NCBI RefSeq assembly: GCF_000220705.2
Contig: NZ_CP023202.1
Location: 5,672,501-5,736,500, forward strand
Length of the DNA stretch: 64,000 nt
From: Streptomyces xinghaiensis S187
GTDB lineage: Bacteria > Actinomycetota > Actinomycetes > Streptomycetales > Streptomycetaceae
Direction of reading: 5' to 3'
Below the pieces are notes generated by a model. It saw nothing but the letters and a program-made list of their open reading frames with translations. It did no database searches and was not told the origin of the DNA. Made by a program: the position numbers and the translations under genes. The stretch's first letter is position 1, and every line of letters starts with the position of its first letter. Shown piece by piece: positions 1 through 8,286 of the stretch.

Positions 1-356
1 CGTCCATCACACCCGAACGCCAGAGCCTGGAGAAGAACGCACCGGTGATCATGCCCAAGGTCGTCTCCGATCGCGAGCCCTACCGCATCACGACGCTCCA
101 CCCCCGGACCTACAACGAGGCCCGTACCATCGGGGAACACTTCCGTGAGGGCACTCCGGTGATCATGAATCTGACGGAGATGGGCGACACCGACGCGAAG
201 CGACTTGTCGACTTCGCGGCGGGCCTGGTCTTCGGTCTGCATGGCAGCATTGAGCGAGTGACGCAGAAGGTGTTCCTGCTGTCGCCTGCTAACGTCGATG
301 TCACGGCGGAGGACAAAGCCCGTATCGCTGAGGGCGGGTTCTTCAACCAGAGCTGA
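1..356 (+). CDS. sepF: Cell division protein SepF, 3' part only
   Basis: Only the C-terminal part is present; the reading frame (codons begin at position 3) is open to the left edge. The visible protein contains the SepF core with the pattern YRITTLHPRTYNEAR, GTPVIMNLTEM, DAKRLVDFAAGL and IERVTQKVFLLSP, ending GGFFNQS. SepF is known to bind the C-terminal tail of FtsZ and anchor the Z-ring to the membrane; in Streptomyces it acts at sporulation septa. The membrane-binding N-terminal helix lies outside the window. The next genes are ylmG and divIVA, the usual neighbours, which makes the assignment firm. The internal GTG at 45 is not the real start because coding continues upstream of it. Confidence 0.95.
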   Translation, partial: SITPERQSLEKNAPVIMPKVVSDREPYRITTLHPRTYNEARTIGEHFREGTPVIMNLTEMGDTDAKRLVDFAAGLVFGLHGSIERVTQKVFLLSPANVDVTAEDKARIAEGGFFNQS

Positions 357-414
357 GACGCAACAACCGGCCGTACGGCCCGAGACGAAGTGCAAGGGGA
401 GAGGGAAGCGCGGG

Positions 415-699
415 ATGGACATCGCACTGCAGGTGATCTACATCGCGCTGATGTGCTTCCTGATTGTGCTGATTTTCCGGTTGGTCATGGATTATGTCTT
501 CCAGTTCGCCCGGTCGTGGCAACCCGGCAAGGCGATGGTGGTGCTCCTGGAAGCGACCTACACTGTGACCGATCCGCCACTCAAGCTTCTGCGGCGGTTC
601 ATTCCGCCGCTGCGTCTCGGGGGCGTGGCGCTCGACCTGTCCTTCTTCGTACTGATGATCATCGTCTACATCCTGATCTCCGTCGTGAGGCAGCTGTGA
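415..699 (+). CDS. YggT/YlmG family membrane protein
   Basis: A 94-residue protein with two long hydrophobic segments, about residues 3–25 and 70–92, joined by a cationic stretch that includes the family-typical block TDPPLKLLRRFIPP. YggT/YlmG proteins are small inner-membrane proteins encoded beside sepF and divIVA in many Gram-positives; a role in division or envelope organisation is inferred from that location, and the biochemical activity is unknown. The ATG at 415 is preferred over upstream in-frame codons because it follows a purine-rich ribosome-binding region (ggggagaggg) and begins directly with the first membrane helix. It lies 58 bp after sepF and 47 bp before divIVA, probably in one transcription unit. 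Confidence 0.88.
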   Translation: MDIALQVIYIALMCFLIVLIFRLVMDYVFQFARSWQPGKAMVVLLEATYTVTDPPLKLLRRFIPPLRLGGVALDLSFFVLMIIVYILISVVRQL

Positions 700-746
700 A
701 CGATACGGTCTTGCCGATATGCCGACGACTACGTTGAGGTGAAGAG

Positions 747-1856
747 ATGCCGTTGACCCCTGAGGACGTTCGGAACAAGCAGTTCACGACCGTCCGCCTC
801 CGAGAGGGCTATGACGAGGACGAGGTCGATGCCTTCCTCGACGAGGTCGAAGCCGAGCTGACCCGGCTGCTGCGCGAGAACGAGGACCTGCGGGCCAAGC
901 TCGCGGCCGCGACGCGCGCCGCCGCGCAGAACCAGCAACAACAGGGCATGCGCAAACCGCCGGAGCAGCAGGAGAGGCCCGGCGGGCCGGTGCCCGCCGC
1001 CATATCGGGCCCGCAGCCGGTGCCGCCGCAGCAGCAGATGGGCCCGCCCCAGCTGCCCGGTGGAGCACCTCAGCTGCCCGCAGGTCCCGGTGGCCACGGC
1101 CCGCAGGGCGGCCCCGGCATGCACGGCCCCGGCCCGATGCAGGGTGGTCCCGGTCACATGGGCGGTCCGATGGGCGGCCCCGGCGGCCCCGGGCAGCACA
1201 TGCAGCAGCACCAGGGCCCCGGCGGTCACATGGGCCACGGTCCCGGCCCCGGCGGTCCGGGCGACGGCGGTGCCGCGCGCGTGCTGTCGCTCGCGCAGCA
1301 GACCGCGGACCAGGCGATCGCGGAGGCCCGTTCCGAGGCCAACAAGATCGTCGGTGAGGCCCGCAGCCGTGCCGAGGGTCTGGAGCGGGACGCCCGCGCC
1401 AAGGCCGACGCCCTGGAGCGGGACGCCCAGGAGAAGCACCGTGTCGCGATGGGCTCCCTGGAGTCCGCGCGCGCCACGCTGGAGCGCAAGGTCGAGGACC
1501 TGCGCGGCTTCGAGCGGGAGTACCGCACCCGTCTGAAGTCGTACCTGGAGAGCCAGCTGCGCCAGCTGGAGAACCAGGCCGACGACTCGCTGGCCCCGCC
1601 GCGCAGCGGCCCGCCGGCGCCGTCCCTGCCGCCGTCCCCCTCCATGGCCGGTGCCGGCTCGATGGGCGGGCACATGGGCAACCAGTCCATGGGCGGTCCC
1701 TCGGGCGGCAACGGCGGTCCGTCCTACGGAGGCCAGCAGCAGATGTCGCCGGCCATGACGCAGCCGATGGCACCGGTGCGGCCGCAGGGCCCGTCGCCGA
1801 TGCAGCAGGCACCGTCGCCGATGCGCGGCTTCCTCATCGACGAGGACGACAACTGA
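747..1856 (+). CDS. divIVA: DivIVA/Wag31 polar growth coiled-coil protein
   Basis: A 369-residue protein. The N-terminus MPLTPEDVRNKQFTTVRLREGYDEDEVDAF-type region matches the DivIVA lipid-binding domain, followed by a short coiled coil (about residues 30–65). Residues about 70–170 are low complexity, rich in Gly, Pro, Gln, His and Met. A second long coiled coil follows at about 172–275, with heptad-like EARSEANKIVGEARSRAEG. A second low-complexity tail ends in GFLIDEDDN. In Streptomyces DivIVA marks hyphal tips and branch points and recruits the wall-synthesis machinery; it is essential. The two flexible blocks make it longer than firmicute DivIVA, as is usual for streptomycetes. The start has the upstream purine tract gaggtgaagag. 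Confidence 0.95.
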   Translation: MPLTPEDVRNKQFTTVRLREGYDEDEVDAFLDEVEAELTRLLRENEDLRAKLAAATRAAAQNQQQQGMRKPPEQQERPGGPVPAAISGPQPVPPQQQMGPPQLPGGAPQLPAGPGGHGPQGGPGMHGPGPMQGGPGHMGGPMGGPGGPGQHMQQHQGPGGHMGHGPGPGGPGDGGAARVLSLAQQTADQAIAEARSEANKIVGEARSRAEGLERDARAKADALERDAQEKHRVAMGSLESARATLERKVEDLRGFEREYRTRLKSYLESQLRQLENQADDSLAPPRSGPPAPSLPPSPSMAGAGSMGGHMGNQSMGGPSGGNGGPSYGGQQQMSPAMTQPMAPVRPQGPSPMQQAPSPMRGFLIDEDDN

Positions 1857-1891
1857 TCGCGGCGCCTTAGGGCGCGCACCGTCGGCATATC

Positions 1892-1934
1892 ACAGGTCCG
1901 GGCCCGGAGGGATTCCCTCCGGGCCCGGACCTGT
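1892..1934. terminator. Perfect 21-bp inverted repeat between convergent divIVA and ileS
   Basis: Positions 1892–1912 and 1914–1934 are exact reverse complements. The RNA would form a very stable GC-rich stem with a minimal loop, on either strand. It lies about 35 bp past divIVA and about 90 bp past the ileS stop, so it can serve as a bidirectional terminator. As often in Streptomyces, there is no following T-tract. Confidence 0.8.
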
Positions 1935-2021
1935 GCGCGTCCGCGGGTGGTGTCCCCCCGAGGGCGCCGACGGGGCCCGGCCGGCTTCCGCGCGGCCGGG
2001 CCCCGTCCCCGAGATGCCGGC

Positions 2022-5000
2022 TCAGGCCTCCGTCTTGCGGAGACGGAAGGTGAGGGCCAGGCCCTCGTCGGTGAAGGGCTCGCCGTACGTCTCGTCCGGC
2101 CCGGGAGCAGCTCCCGCGCCGGCGAAGTCGGCCGCCAGGACCTCGTCCGCGATCAGGGCCGCGTGCTCGGTGAGCGCCGCCCGGGTCTCCGGCTCCGTGG
2201 ACTCCCAGCGGAGGGCGATGCGGTCCGCCACGTCCAGGCCGCTGTTCTTGCGGGCCTCCTGGATCAGCCGGATCGCGTCCCGGGCCAGTCCCGCGCGGCG
2301 CAGCTCCGGGGTGATCTCCAGATCCAGGGCCACGGTGGCTCCCGCGTCGGAGGCGACCGACCAGCCCTCGCGCGGGGTCTCCGTGATGACGACCTCCTCC
2401 GGGGCGAGCGTGACCGTCTCGCCGTCCACCTCGACCGACGCGGTGCCCTCGCGCAGGGCGCGGGAGAGCGCCGCGGCGTCCGCCTGGGCGATCGCCTTGG
2501 CCACCGCCTGGACCCCCTTGCCGAACCGCTTGCCCAGGGCCCGGAAGTTGGCCTTCGCCGTGGTGTCGACGAGGGAGCCGCCGACGGCCGAGAGGGAGTC
2601 GAGGGAGCTGACGTTCAGCTCCTCGGTGATCTGGGCCCGCAGCTCCGGCGAGAGGGCGTCGAAGCCCGCGGCGGCGACCAGCGCGCGCGACAGCGGCTGC
2701 CGGGTCTTGACCCCCGACTCGGCGCGGGTCGCCCGGCCCAGCTCCACCAGCCGCCGGACCAGCAGCATCCGCTCCGAGAGCTCCCGGTCGACGAGCGCGG
2801 CCTCCGGCTCGGGCCAGGTGGAGAGGTGCACCGAGTCCGGGGCGTCCGGGGTGACCGGGACGACCAGGTCCTGCCAGACCCGCTCGGTGATGAACGGGAC
2901 CAGCGGGGCCATCAGCCGGGTGACGGTCTCCACGACCTCGTGGAGGGTGCGCAGCGCCGCGGCGTCGCCCTGCCAGAAGCGGCGGCGGGAGCGGCGGACG
3001 TACCAGTTGGAGAGGTCGTCGACGAAGGCCGAGACCAGCTTTCCGGCGCGCTGGGTGTCGTAGCCCTCCAGCGCCTCGGTGACCTCGCCGACCAGGGTGT
3101 TGAGCTCGCTCAGCAGCCAGCGGTCGAGGACCGGGCGGTCCGCCGGGGCCGGGTCCGAGGCGCTCGGCGCCCAGCCCGAGGTGCGGGCGTAGAGGGCCTG
3201 GAAGGCGACCGTGTTCCAGTAGGTGAGGAGCGTCTTGCGGACGACCTCCTGGATGGTGCCGTGGCCCACGCGGCGCGCGGCCCAGGGGGAACCGCCGGCG
3301 GCCATGAACCAGCGCACGGCGTCGGCCCCGTGCCGGTCCATGAGCGGGATCGGCTGGAGGATGTTGCCCAGGTGCTTGGACATCTTCCGGCCGTCCTCGG
3401 CGAGGATGTGGCCCAGGCAGACCACGTTCTCGTAGGAGGACTTGTCGAACACCAGGGTGCCGACGGCCATGAGCGTGTAAAACCAGCCGCGGGTCTGGTC
3501 GATGGCCTCCGAGATGAACTGCGCCGGGTAGCGCTTCTCGAAGATCTCCTTGTTCTTGTACGGGTAGCCCCACTGCGCGAACGGCATCGAGCCGGAGTCG
3601 TACCAGGCGTCGATGACCTCCGGCACGCGCGTGGCCTCCAGCGAGCAGCCCTCGGCGGTGCAGGGGAAGACGACCTCGTCGATGTACGGGCGGTGCGGGT
3701 CGAGTTCCGACTGGTCGGTGCCGGTGAGCTCGGTGAGTTCGGCCAGCGAGCCGACGCAGGTGAGGTGGTTCTCCGCGCAGCGCCAGATGGGCAGCGGGGT
3801 GCCCCAGTAGCGGTTGCGGGAGAGCGCCCAGTCGATGTTGTTGTTCAGCCAGTCGCCGAAGCGGCCGTACTTGACCGACTCCGGGTACCAGTTGGTGCGG
3901 TCGTTCTCGCGGAGCAGGGCGTCCTTGACCTGGGTGGTGCGGATGTACCAGGACGGCTGCGCGTAGTAGAGCAGCGCGGTGTGGCAGCGCCAGCAGTGCG
4001 GATAGCTGTGCTCGTACGGCAGGTGGCGGAAGAGGAGGCCGCGGCTGTCGAGGTCGGCGACCAGGTCCTCGTCCGCCTTCTTGAAGAACTGGCCGCCGAC
4101 GAGCGGCAGTTCCTCCTCGAAGGTGCCGTCGGGGCGTACGGGGTTGACGACCGGCAGCCCGTAGGAGCGGCAGACCTTGAGGTCGTCCTCACCGAACGCG
4201 GGGGACTGGTGCACCAGACCCGTGCCGTCCTCGGTGGTGACGTACTCGGCGTTGACGACGAAGTGCGGCGCGGGCTCACCCTCGCCCGGCGCGGGGAACT
4301 CCAGCAGGGCGAACGGGCGCTCGTACGCCCAGCGCTCCATCTCGGCCCCGGTGAAGGACTGCCCGGTGGCCTCCCAGCCCTCGCCCAGCGCCTTCTCCAG
4401 CAGCGGTTCGGCGACGACGAGCTTCTCGCTGCCGTCCGTGGCGACGACGTAGCGCACGCCCGGGTGGGCGGCGACGGCCGTGTTGGACACCAGGGTCCAC
4501 GGGGTCGTCGTCCAGACCAGCAGGGCCGCCTCACCGGCGAGCGGGCCGGAGGTCAGCGGGAAGCGCACGTAGACCGAGGGGTCGACGACGGTCTCGTACC
4601 CCTGGGCGAGTTCGTGGTCGGAGAGGCCGGTGCCGCAGCGCGGGCACCAGGGGGCGACCCGGTGGTCCTGCACCAGCAGGCCCTTGGCGAAGATCTCCTT
4701 CAGCGACCACCAGACGCTCTGGACGTACTCCGGGTCCATGGTGCGGTAGGCGTCGTCGAGATCGACCCAGTAGCCCATGCGCGTGGTGAGTTCGGCGAAG
4801 GCGTCGGTGTGGCGGGTCACCGACTCGCGGCACTTCGCGTTGAACTCCGCGATGCCGTACGCCTCGATGTCCTTCTTGCCGTTGAAGCCGAGCTCCTTCT
4901 CGACCGCCAGCTCGACCGGCAGCCCGTGGCAGTCCCAGCCGGCCTTGCGGGCGACGTGGTAGCCGCGCATGGTGCGGAAGCGGGGGAAGACGTCCTTGAA

Positions 5001-5204
5001 GACCCGGGCCTCGATGTGGTGCGCGCCGGGCATGCCGTTCGCGGTCGGCGGGCCCTCGTAGAAGACCCACTCGGGCCGTTCCCGGGACTGCTCCAGGGAG
5101 CGGGCGAAGACCTTGTTCTCGCGCCAGAAGTCGAGCACGGCGTGCTCCAGCGCGGGCAGGTCGACCTGGGCGGGGACCTGGCGGTACTGCGGCTGTGGAC
5201 TCAT
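2022..5204 (-). CDS. ileS: Isoleucyl-tRNA synthetase, type 2 (eukaryote-like)
   Basis: A 1060-residue class I aminoacyl-tRNA synthetase that charges tRNA-Ile. The HIGH-type signature reads GAHHIEAR (His62–His63), preceded by PTANG and followed by VFKDVFPRFRTM; the KMSKS loop reads KMSKHLGN. The HH(I/V)EAR form and the overall length are typical of type 2 IleRS, the eukaryote-like form that is generally less sensitive to mupirocin, rather than type 1 (HIGHALNK). The ATG at 5204 was chosen because the protein then begins MSPQPQYRQVPAQVDL, the usual N-terminus, with a GGAGG ribosome-binding site 10 nt upstream; the longer open frame runs through the T-box leader. It is transcribed opposite to divIVA. 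Confidence 0.97.
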   Translation of the reverse strand: MSPQPQYRQVPAQVDLPALEHAVLDFWRENKVFARSLEQSRERPEWVFYEGPPTANGMPGAHHIEARVFKDVFPRFRTMRGYHVARKAGWDCHGLPVELAVEKELGFNGKKDIEAYGIAEFNAKCRESVTRHTDAFAELTTRMGYWVDLDDAYRTMDPEYVQSVWWSLKEIFAKGLLVQDHRVAPWCPRCGTGLSDHELAQGYETVVDPSVYVRFPLTSGPLAGEAALLVWTTTPWTLVSNTAVAAHPGVRYVVATDGSEKLVVAEPLLEKALGEGWEATGQSFTGAEMERWAYERPFALLEFPAPGEGEPAPHFVVNAEYVTTEDGTGLVHQSPAFGEDDLKVCRSYGLPVVNPVRPDGTFEEELPLVGGQFFKKADEDLVADLDSRGLLFRHLPYEHSYPHCWRCHTALLYYAQPSWYIRTTQVKDALLRENDRTNWYPESVKYGRFGDWLNNNIDWALSRNRYWGTPLPIWRCAENHLTCVGSLAELTELTGTDQSELDPHRPYIDEVVFPCTAEGCSLEATRVPEVIDAWYDSGSMPFAQWGYPYKNKEIFEKRYPAQFISEAIDQTRGWFYTLMAVGTLVFDKSSYENVVCLGHILAEDGRKMSKHLGNILQPIPLMDRHGADAVRWFMAAGGSPWAARRVGHGTIQEVVRKTLLTYWNTVAFQALYARTSGWAPSASDPAPADRPVLDRWLLSELNTLVGEVTEALEGYDTQRAGKLVSAFVDDLSNWYVRRSRRRFWQGDAAALRTLHEVVETVTRLMAPLVPFITERVWQDLVVPVTPDAPDSVHLSTWPEPEAALVDRELSERMLLVRRLVELGRATRAESGVKTRQPLSRALVAAAGFDALSPELRAQITEELNVSSLDSLSAVGGSLVDTTAKANFRALGKRFGKGVQAVAKAIAQADAAALSRALREGTASVEVDGETVTLAPEEVVITETPREGWSVASDAGATVALDLEITPELRRAGLARDAIRLIQEARKNSGLDVADRIALRWESTEPETRAALTEHAALIADEVLAADFAGAGAAPGPDETYGEPFTDEGLALTFRLRKTEA

Positions 5205-5510
5205 CGGGGTCTGCCTCCGGCGGACACATGCGGGTCGTGATCGTGCTGTCCGTCGGAGGGACGAGAGCCTGCGGCTCCCGCGGTACCACCCTCCTTGACC
5301 GGGGAGCCGCCGGCCGGCGTTCCTCGGCCCCCTCATTGGGGTGCGCTGCCGGTTCTACTCGCCCCCGCGGTACTCGGGGGTTTTCCTCCGGCGGCTCCGG
5401 GGTGATCTTCGCACCGCGCACACCCCCGGGCTCGCACCGTCCCCGGGTCGCTCATGGCTGCGTACGGAACTACTCGTCCCCATCCACGCCTCACGCTGGG
5501 CCCAGTGTAC
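5205..5510 (-). promoter_or_regulatory. T-box riboswitch leader of ileS (probable translational type)
   Basis: Read on the minus strand. The T-box core GGAGGGTGGTACCGCGG spans 5295–5279 and is closed by CCCTCC (5260–5255), forming the canonical antiterminator/antisequestrator fold. Upstream is a short Stem I closed by 5446–5441 with 5402–5397. It holds the Ile codon AUC (5406–5404) followed by A in the specifier position, and then an S-turn-like Stem II with AGUA and GAA elements. CCTCCGACGGAC (5259–5248) can alternatively pair 11 of 12 positions with GTCCGCCGGAGG (5225–5214), which contains the ileS ribosome-binding site. Uncharged tRNA-Ile should favour the open form. Actinobacterial ileS T-boxes of this kind are known; the pairings are my reading. 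A weak -10-like TACACT lies at 5509–5504. Confidence 0.9.
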
Positions 5511-5827
5511 GGGCCCGGGCGGGCGGTGGCCGACCGGATTCCCGGGGGCGGCCCGGCCCCGCCGGCCCACCCGAATGGCCATACGCGGGGCTCCCGGGTT
5601 CGCGGGCCCCCGGCGGAGGTGCTCCCCGGTCCCCGCCGCGGCGGATTACCCGCCGGGGAGCGGGGCACAACGGATGCAGGCCCGCTCCCGGCCGTAACCG
5701 GCGGAGGCGGGCCGGGGTGGTGGGAGATCCGGATGGTCGGCGTGCCCCGTTGCCGCGACCCCCGAGTCGACTTATCGTCCGAGCACGATTAACGACAAGA
5801 TCACAATATGGTGAGGGGGCTGCTGCG
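5511..5827. other. Divergent intergenic region between ileS leader and the DksA-like gene
   Basis: About 317 bp without a convincing gene. It must carry promoters for both the ileS leader and the rightward DksA-like gene. The last 60 bp become less GC-rich (around the run gattaacgacaagatcacaat), as expected for a promoter, but no clear -35/-10 pair could be assigned. The sequence GAGGGGG at 5813–5818 serves as the ribosome-binding site for the next gene. Confidence 0.5.
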
Positions 5828-6487
5828 ATGGTGGCGAAGAAGCCCGTCGTCGAGACGGCGGAGCCGGCCGGTACGGCGGCCCCGGACAACCGCGCCGGTA
5901 CGGCCGGCGCGGCGGCCGTGGTGAGCGGGATGGCCGCCGCGGAGACGGCCGTACGGCGGCCGGCCGCGCACACGGCGGCCGCGCCGGAGCGGACCGCGAA
6001 GGCGGCACCGGTCGCCGGGAAGCCCGCAGAGAAGACGGGAGCCAAGACGGTGGTTGCGAAGAAGACCCCGGCCGGCACGGCCGCGGCCGTGCCCGGGGAG
6101 CTGGCGGTACGGCCCGGTGAGGACCCCTGGACCGCGGAAGAGGTCGACGAGGCGCGGGACGAGCTGAAGAGCGAGGCCGAACGGCTGCGCACCGAGATCG
6201 TCTCCTCCCAGGAGGCGATCGCCGGGCTGATGCGCGACTCCGGCGACGGCGCGGGTGACGACCAGGCGGACACCGGCACCAAGAACATCACCCGGGAGCA
6301 CGAGCTGGCGCTGAACGCCAACGCCCGGGAGATGCTCGACCAGACCGAACGGGCTCTGGAACGGCTCGACGCCGGCACGTACGGGCGCTGCGAGTCCTGC
6401 GGCAACCCCATCGGCAAGGCCCGGATGCAGGCCTTCCCGCGGGCGACGCTCTGCGTGGAGTGCAAGCAGCGGCAGGAGCGGCGGTAG
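5828..6487 (+). CDS. DksA/TraR-type zinc-finger protein with Ala-rich N-terminal extension
   Basis: A 219-residue protein. Residues 1–100 are a low-complexity Ala/Lys/Thr/Pro tail. Residues about 100–180 form the helical coiled-coil part (EEVDEARDELKSEAERLRTE). The C-terminus has the four-cysteine zinc finger CESCGNPI...CVECKQRQE of the TraR/DksA family. DksA-type proteins modulate RNA polymerase through the secondary channel in proteobacteria; whether the actinobacterial forms do so is less certain, and the catalytic-like acidic tip of DksA is not obvious here. The start ATG follows GAGGGGG with 9-nt spacing. It is upstream of lspA with a 110-bp gap. Confidence 0.88.
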   Translation: MVAKKPVVETAEPAGTAAPDNRAGTAGAAAVVSGMAAAETAVRRPAAHTAAAPERTAKAAPVAGKPAEKTGAKTVVAKKTPAGTAAAVPGELAVRPGEDPWTAEEVDEARDELKSEAERLRTEIVSSQEAIAGLMRDSGDGAGDDQADTGTKNITREHELALNANAREMLDQTERALERLDAGTYGRCESCGNPIGKARMQAFPRATLCVECKQRQERR

Positions 6488-6597
6488 CGGGGCCGGAACA
6501 GGCGTCCCCCGGCACGGTCCGGAGCCCCCGGGCCGTGCCGTACCCTCGTCCTCAGCCGGGTGGGGCCCGGTGGCGGACCAGAGGCTGAGGGACTCAC

Positions 6598-7200
6598 GTG
6601 GCAGAGGCGGAGCGGATCATCGACACCCCGGATTCCGAGGGGGAGCGGCCGGAGACCGGGCCGGACGGCGAGCACGGGGCGGACGCCGGCGACGGCGCGG
6701 CCCCCCGGAGCCGGGGCAAACGGCGGATCGCCGTGCTGCTGGCCGTCGCCGCGATCGCCTACCTCTTCGACCTGGGCACCAAGATGCTCGTGGTCGCCAA
6801 GCTGGAGCACCACCAGGCGATTCCGGTGATCGGGGAGTGGCTGCGGTTCGAGGCCGTGCGCAACCCGGGTGCCGCCTTCGGCATCGGCGAGGCGCTGACC
6901 GTGGTGTTCACGGTCATCGCGGCCGCGGTGATCGTCGTCATCGCCCGGATCGCGCGGAAGCTCTACAGCCTGCCCTGGGCGGTCGCGCTGGGGCTGCTGC
7001 TCGGCGGGGCCCTCGGCAACCTCACCGACCGGCTCTTCCGGAGCCCCGGCTTCTTCCGGGGGGAGGTCGTGGACTTCATCGCCCCCAAGGGGTTCGCGGT
7101 GTTCAACCTCGCCGACACGGCCATCGTGTGCGGCGGCATCCTCATCGTGCTGCTGTCCTTCCGCGGGCTCGACCCCGACGGCACCGTCCACAAGGACTGA
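6598..7200 (+). CDS. lspA: Lipoprotein signal peptidase (SPase II)
   Basis: A 200-residue integral membrane aspartyl protease that removes signal peptides from diacylglyceryl-modified prolipoproteins. After a roughly 40-residue acidic cytoplasmic tail there are four hydrophobic segments. Family motifs are clear: RNPGAAFGIG, then GGALGNLTDR with Asp144, and FNLADTAI with Asp173; these two aspartates match the catalytic dyad. The N-terminal extension is long compared with E. coli LspA but usual for streptomycetes. The GTG start has the upstream purine-rich agaggctgaggg. Lgt, the preceding enzyme in the lipoprotein pathway, is encoded at 53331. rluA-family and lspA genes are adjacent in many bacteria. 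Confidence 0.95.
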   Translation: MAEAERIIDTPDSEGERPETGPDGEHGADAGDGAAPRSRGKRRIAVLLAVAAIAYLFDLGTKMLVVAKLEHHQAIPVIGEWLRFEAVRNPGAAFGIGEALTVVFTVIAAAVIVVIARIARKLYSLPWAVALGLLLGGALGNLTDRLFRSPGFFRGEVVDFIAPKGFAVFNLADTAIVCGGILIVLLSFRGLDPDGTVHKD

Positions 7201-7286
7201 CGCCCGGGCGCCGCGCCGCGCCGCGCCGCGTCCCGCCGGGGCGCCGGCCGGGACGGGCGGGGTTCCGCGTCCGGCATACTCGACGG

Positions 7287-8228
7287 GTGAGCACCCTTCC
7301 CGAAATCCGCACGCTGCCCGTACCCGACGGCCTCGAGGGCGAACGCGTCGACGCCGCGATAGCCCGTATGTTCGGCTTCTCCCGCACCAAGGCGGCCGAG
7401 CTGGCCGCCGCCGGGAAGGTACTGGTCGACGGCAGCCTCGCCGGGAAGTCCGACCGGGTCACCGGTGGTGCCTGGCTGGAGGTCGAACTGCCGCGGGCCG
7501 CGCCGCCGGTGGAGATCGTCGCCGAGCCCGTCGAGGGCATGGAGATCGTCCACGACGACGACGACATCGTGGTGATCGACAAGCCGGTCGGGGTCGCCGC
7601 TCATCCCAGCCCCGGCTGGACCGGCACCACCGTGATCGGCGGGCTGGCCGCCGCGGGCTTCCGGATCTCGACCTCCGGCGCCGCCGAGCGCCAGGGCATC
7701 GTGCACCGCCTGGACGTCGGCACCTCCGGGCTGATGGTGGTGGCCAAGTCCGAGCGCGCGTACAGCCTGCTGAAGCAGCAGTTCCGGGAGCGCACGGTCG
7801 ACAAGCGCTACCACACGCTCGTCCAGGGCCACCCCGACCCGCTGAGCGGCACCATCGACGCCCCCATCGGCCGGCACCCGGTCCACGACTACAAGTGGGC
7901 CGTGACCGCCGAGGGCAAGCCCAGCGTCACGCACTACGACCTCATCGAGGCCTTCCGCGCCGCCAGCCTGCTCGACGTCAAGCTGGAGACCGGCCGCACC
8001 CACCAGATCCGGGTGCACATGGCGGCGCTCCGCCACCCCTGCGTCGGCGACCTCACCTACGGCGCCGACCCGACCCTCGCCAAGCGGCTGAAGCTCGGCC
8101 GCCAGTGGCTGCACGCGATGCGGCTGGGCTTCGAGCACCCGGCGGACGGCCGGTGGGTGGAGTTCGCGAGCGCCTACCCCGAGGATCTGCAGCGGGCGCT
8201 GGACATCGTGCGCTCCGAGAGCGAGTAG
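7287..8228 (+). CDS. RluA-family ribosomal large-subunit pseudouridine synthase
   Basis: A 313-residue enzyme expected to isomerise specific uridines to pseudouridine in 23S rRNA, most likely RluD-like because it carries an N-terminal S4 RNA-binding domain (about residues 12–70). The catalytic motif GIVHRLDVGTSGL places the nucleophilic aspartate at residue 143; the C-terminal signature GRTHQIRVHMA is also intact. GTG at 7287 is chosen because the protein then starts just before the S4 domain. It lies 86 bp downstream of lspA in the same direction. The exact target uridines cannot be told from sequence, so no gene symbol is assigned. Confidence 0.92.
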   Translation: MSTLPEIRTLPVPDGLEGERVDAAIARMFGFSRTKAAELAAAGKVLVDGSLAGKSDRVTGGAWLEVELPRAAPPVEIVAEPVEGMEIVHDDDDIVVIDKPVGVAAHPSPGWTGTTVIGGLAAAGFRISTSGAAERQGIVHRLDVGTSGLMVVAKSERAYSLLKQQFRERTVDKRYHTLVQGHPDPLSGTIDAPIGRHPVHDYKWAVTAEGKPSVTHYDLIEAFRAASLLDVKLETGRTHQIRVHMAALRHPCVGDLTYGADPTLAKRLKLGRQWLHAMRLGFEHPADGRWVEFASAYPEDLQRALDIVRSESE

Positions 8229-8277
8229 GAGCGGGCCGGCCGCGCGCCCCCGGGGGCCCGTCCGCACGGGCCCGCTC
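8229..8277. terminator. Hairpin between convergent rluA-family gene and mscS-like gene
   Basis: A 9-bp stem pairs 8229–8237 with 8269–8277, and the intervening 31 nt contain a second inverted repeat (gcccccgggggc). It begins at the stop codon of the pseudouridine synthase gene and ends 10 bp before the stop of the leftward gene, so it is a probable bidirectional terminator. Confidence 0.5.
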
Positions 8278-8286
8278 GGGCCGGGC

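Noticed and set aside
1947..5240. A 1097-codon + strand ORF opposite ileS
   Set aside because: It is a shadow of ileS created by the high GC content; ileS has all family motifs, and the opposite frame shows Arg/Gly/Val-rich noise.
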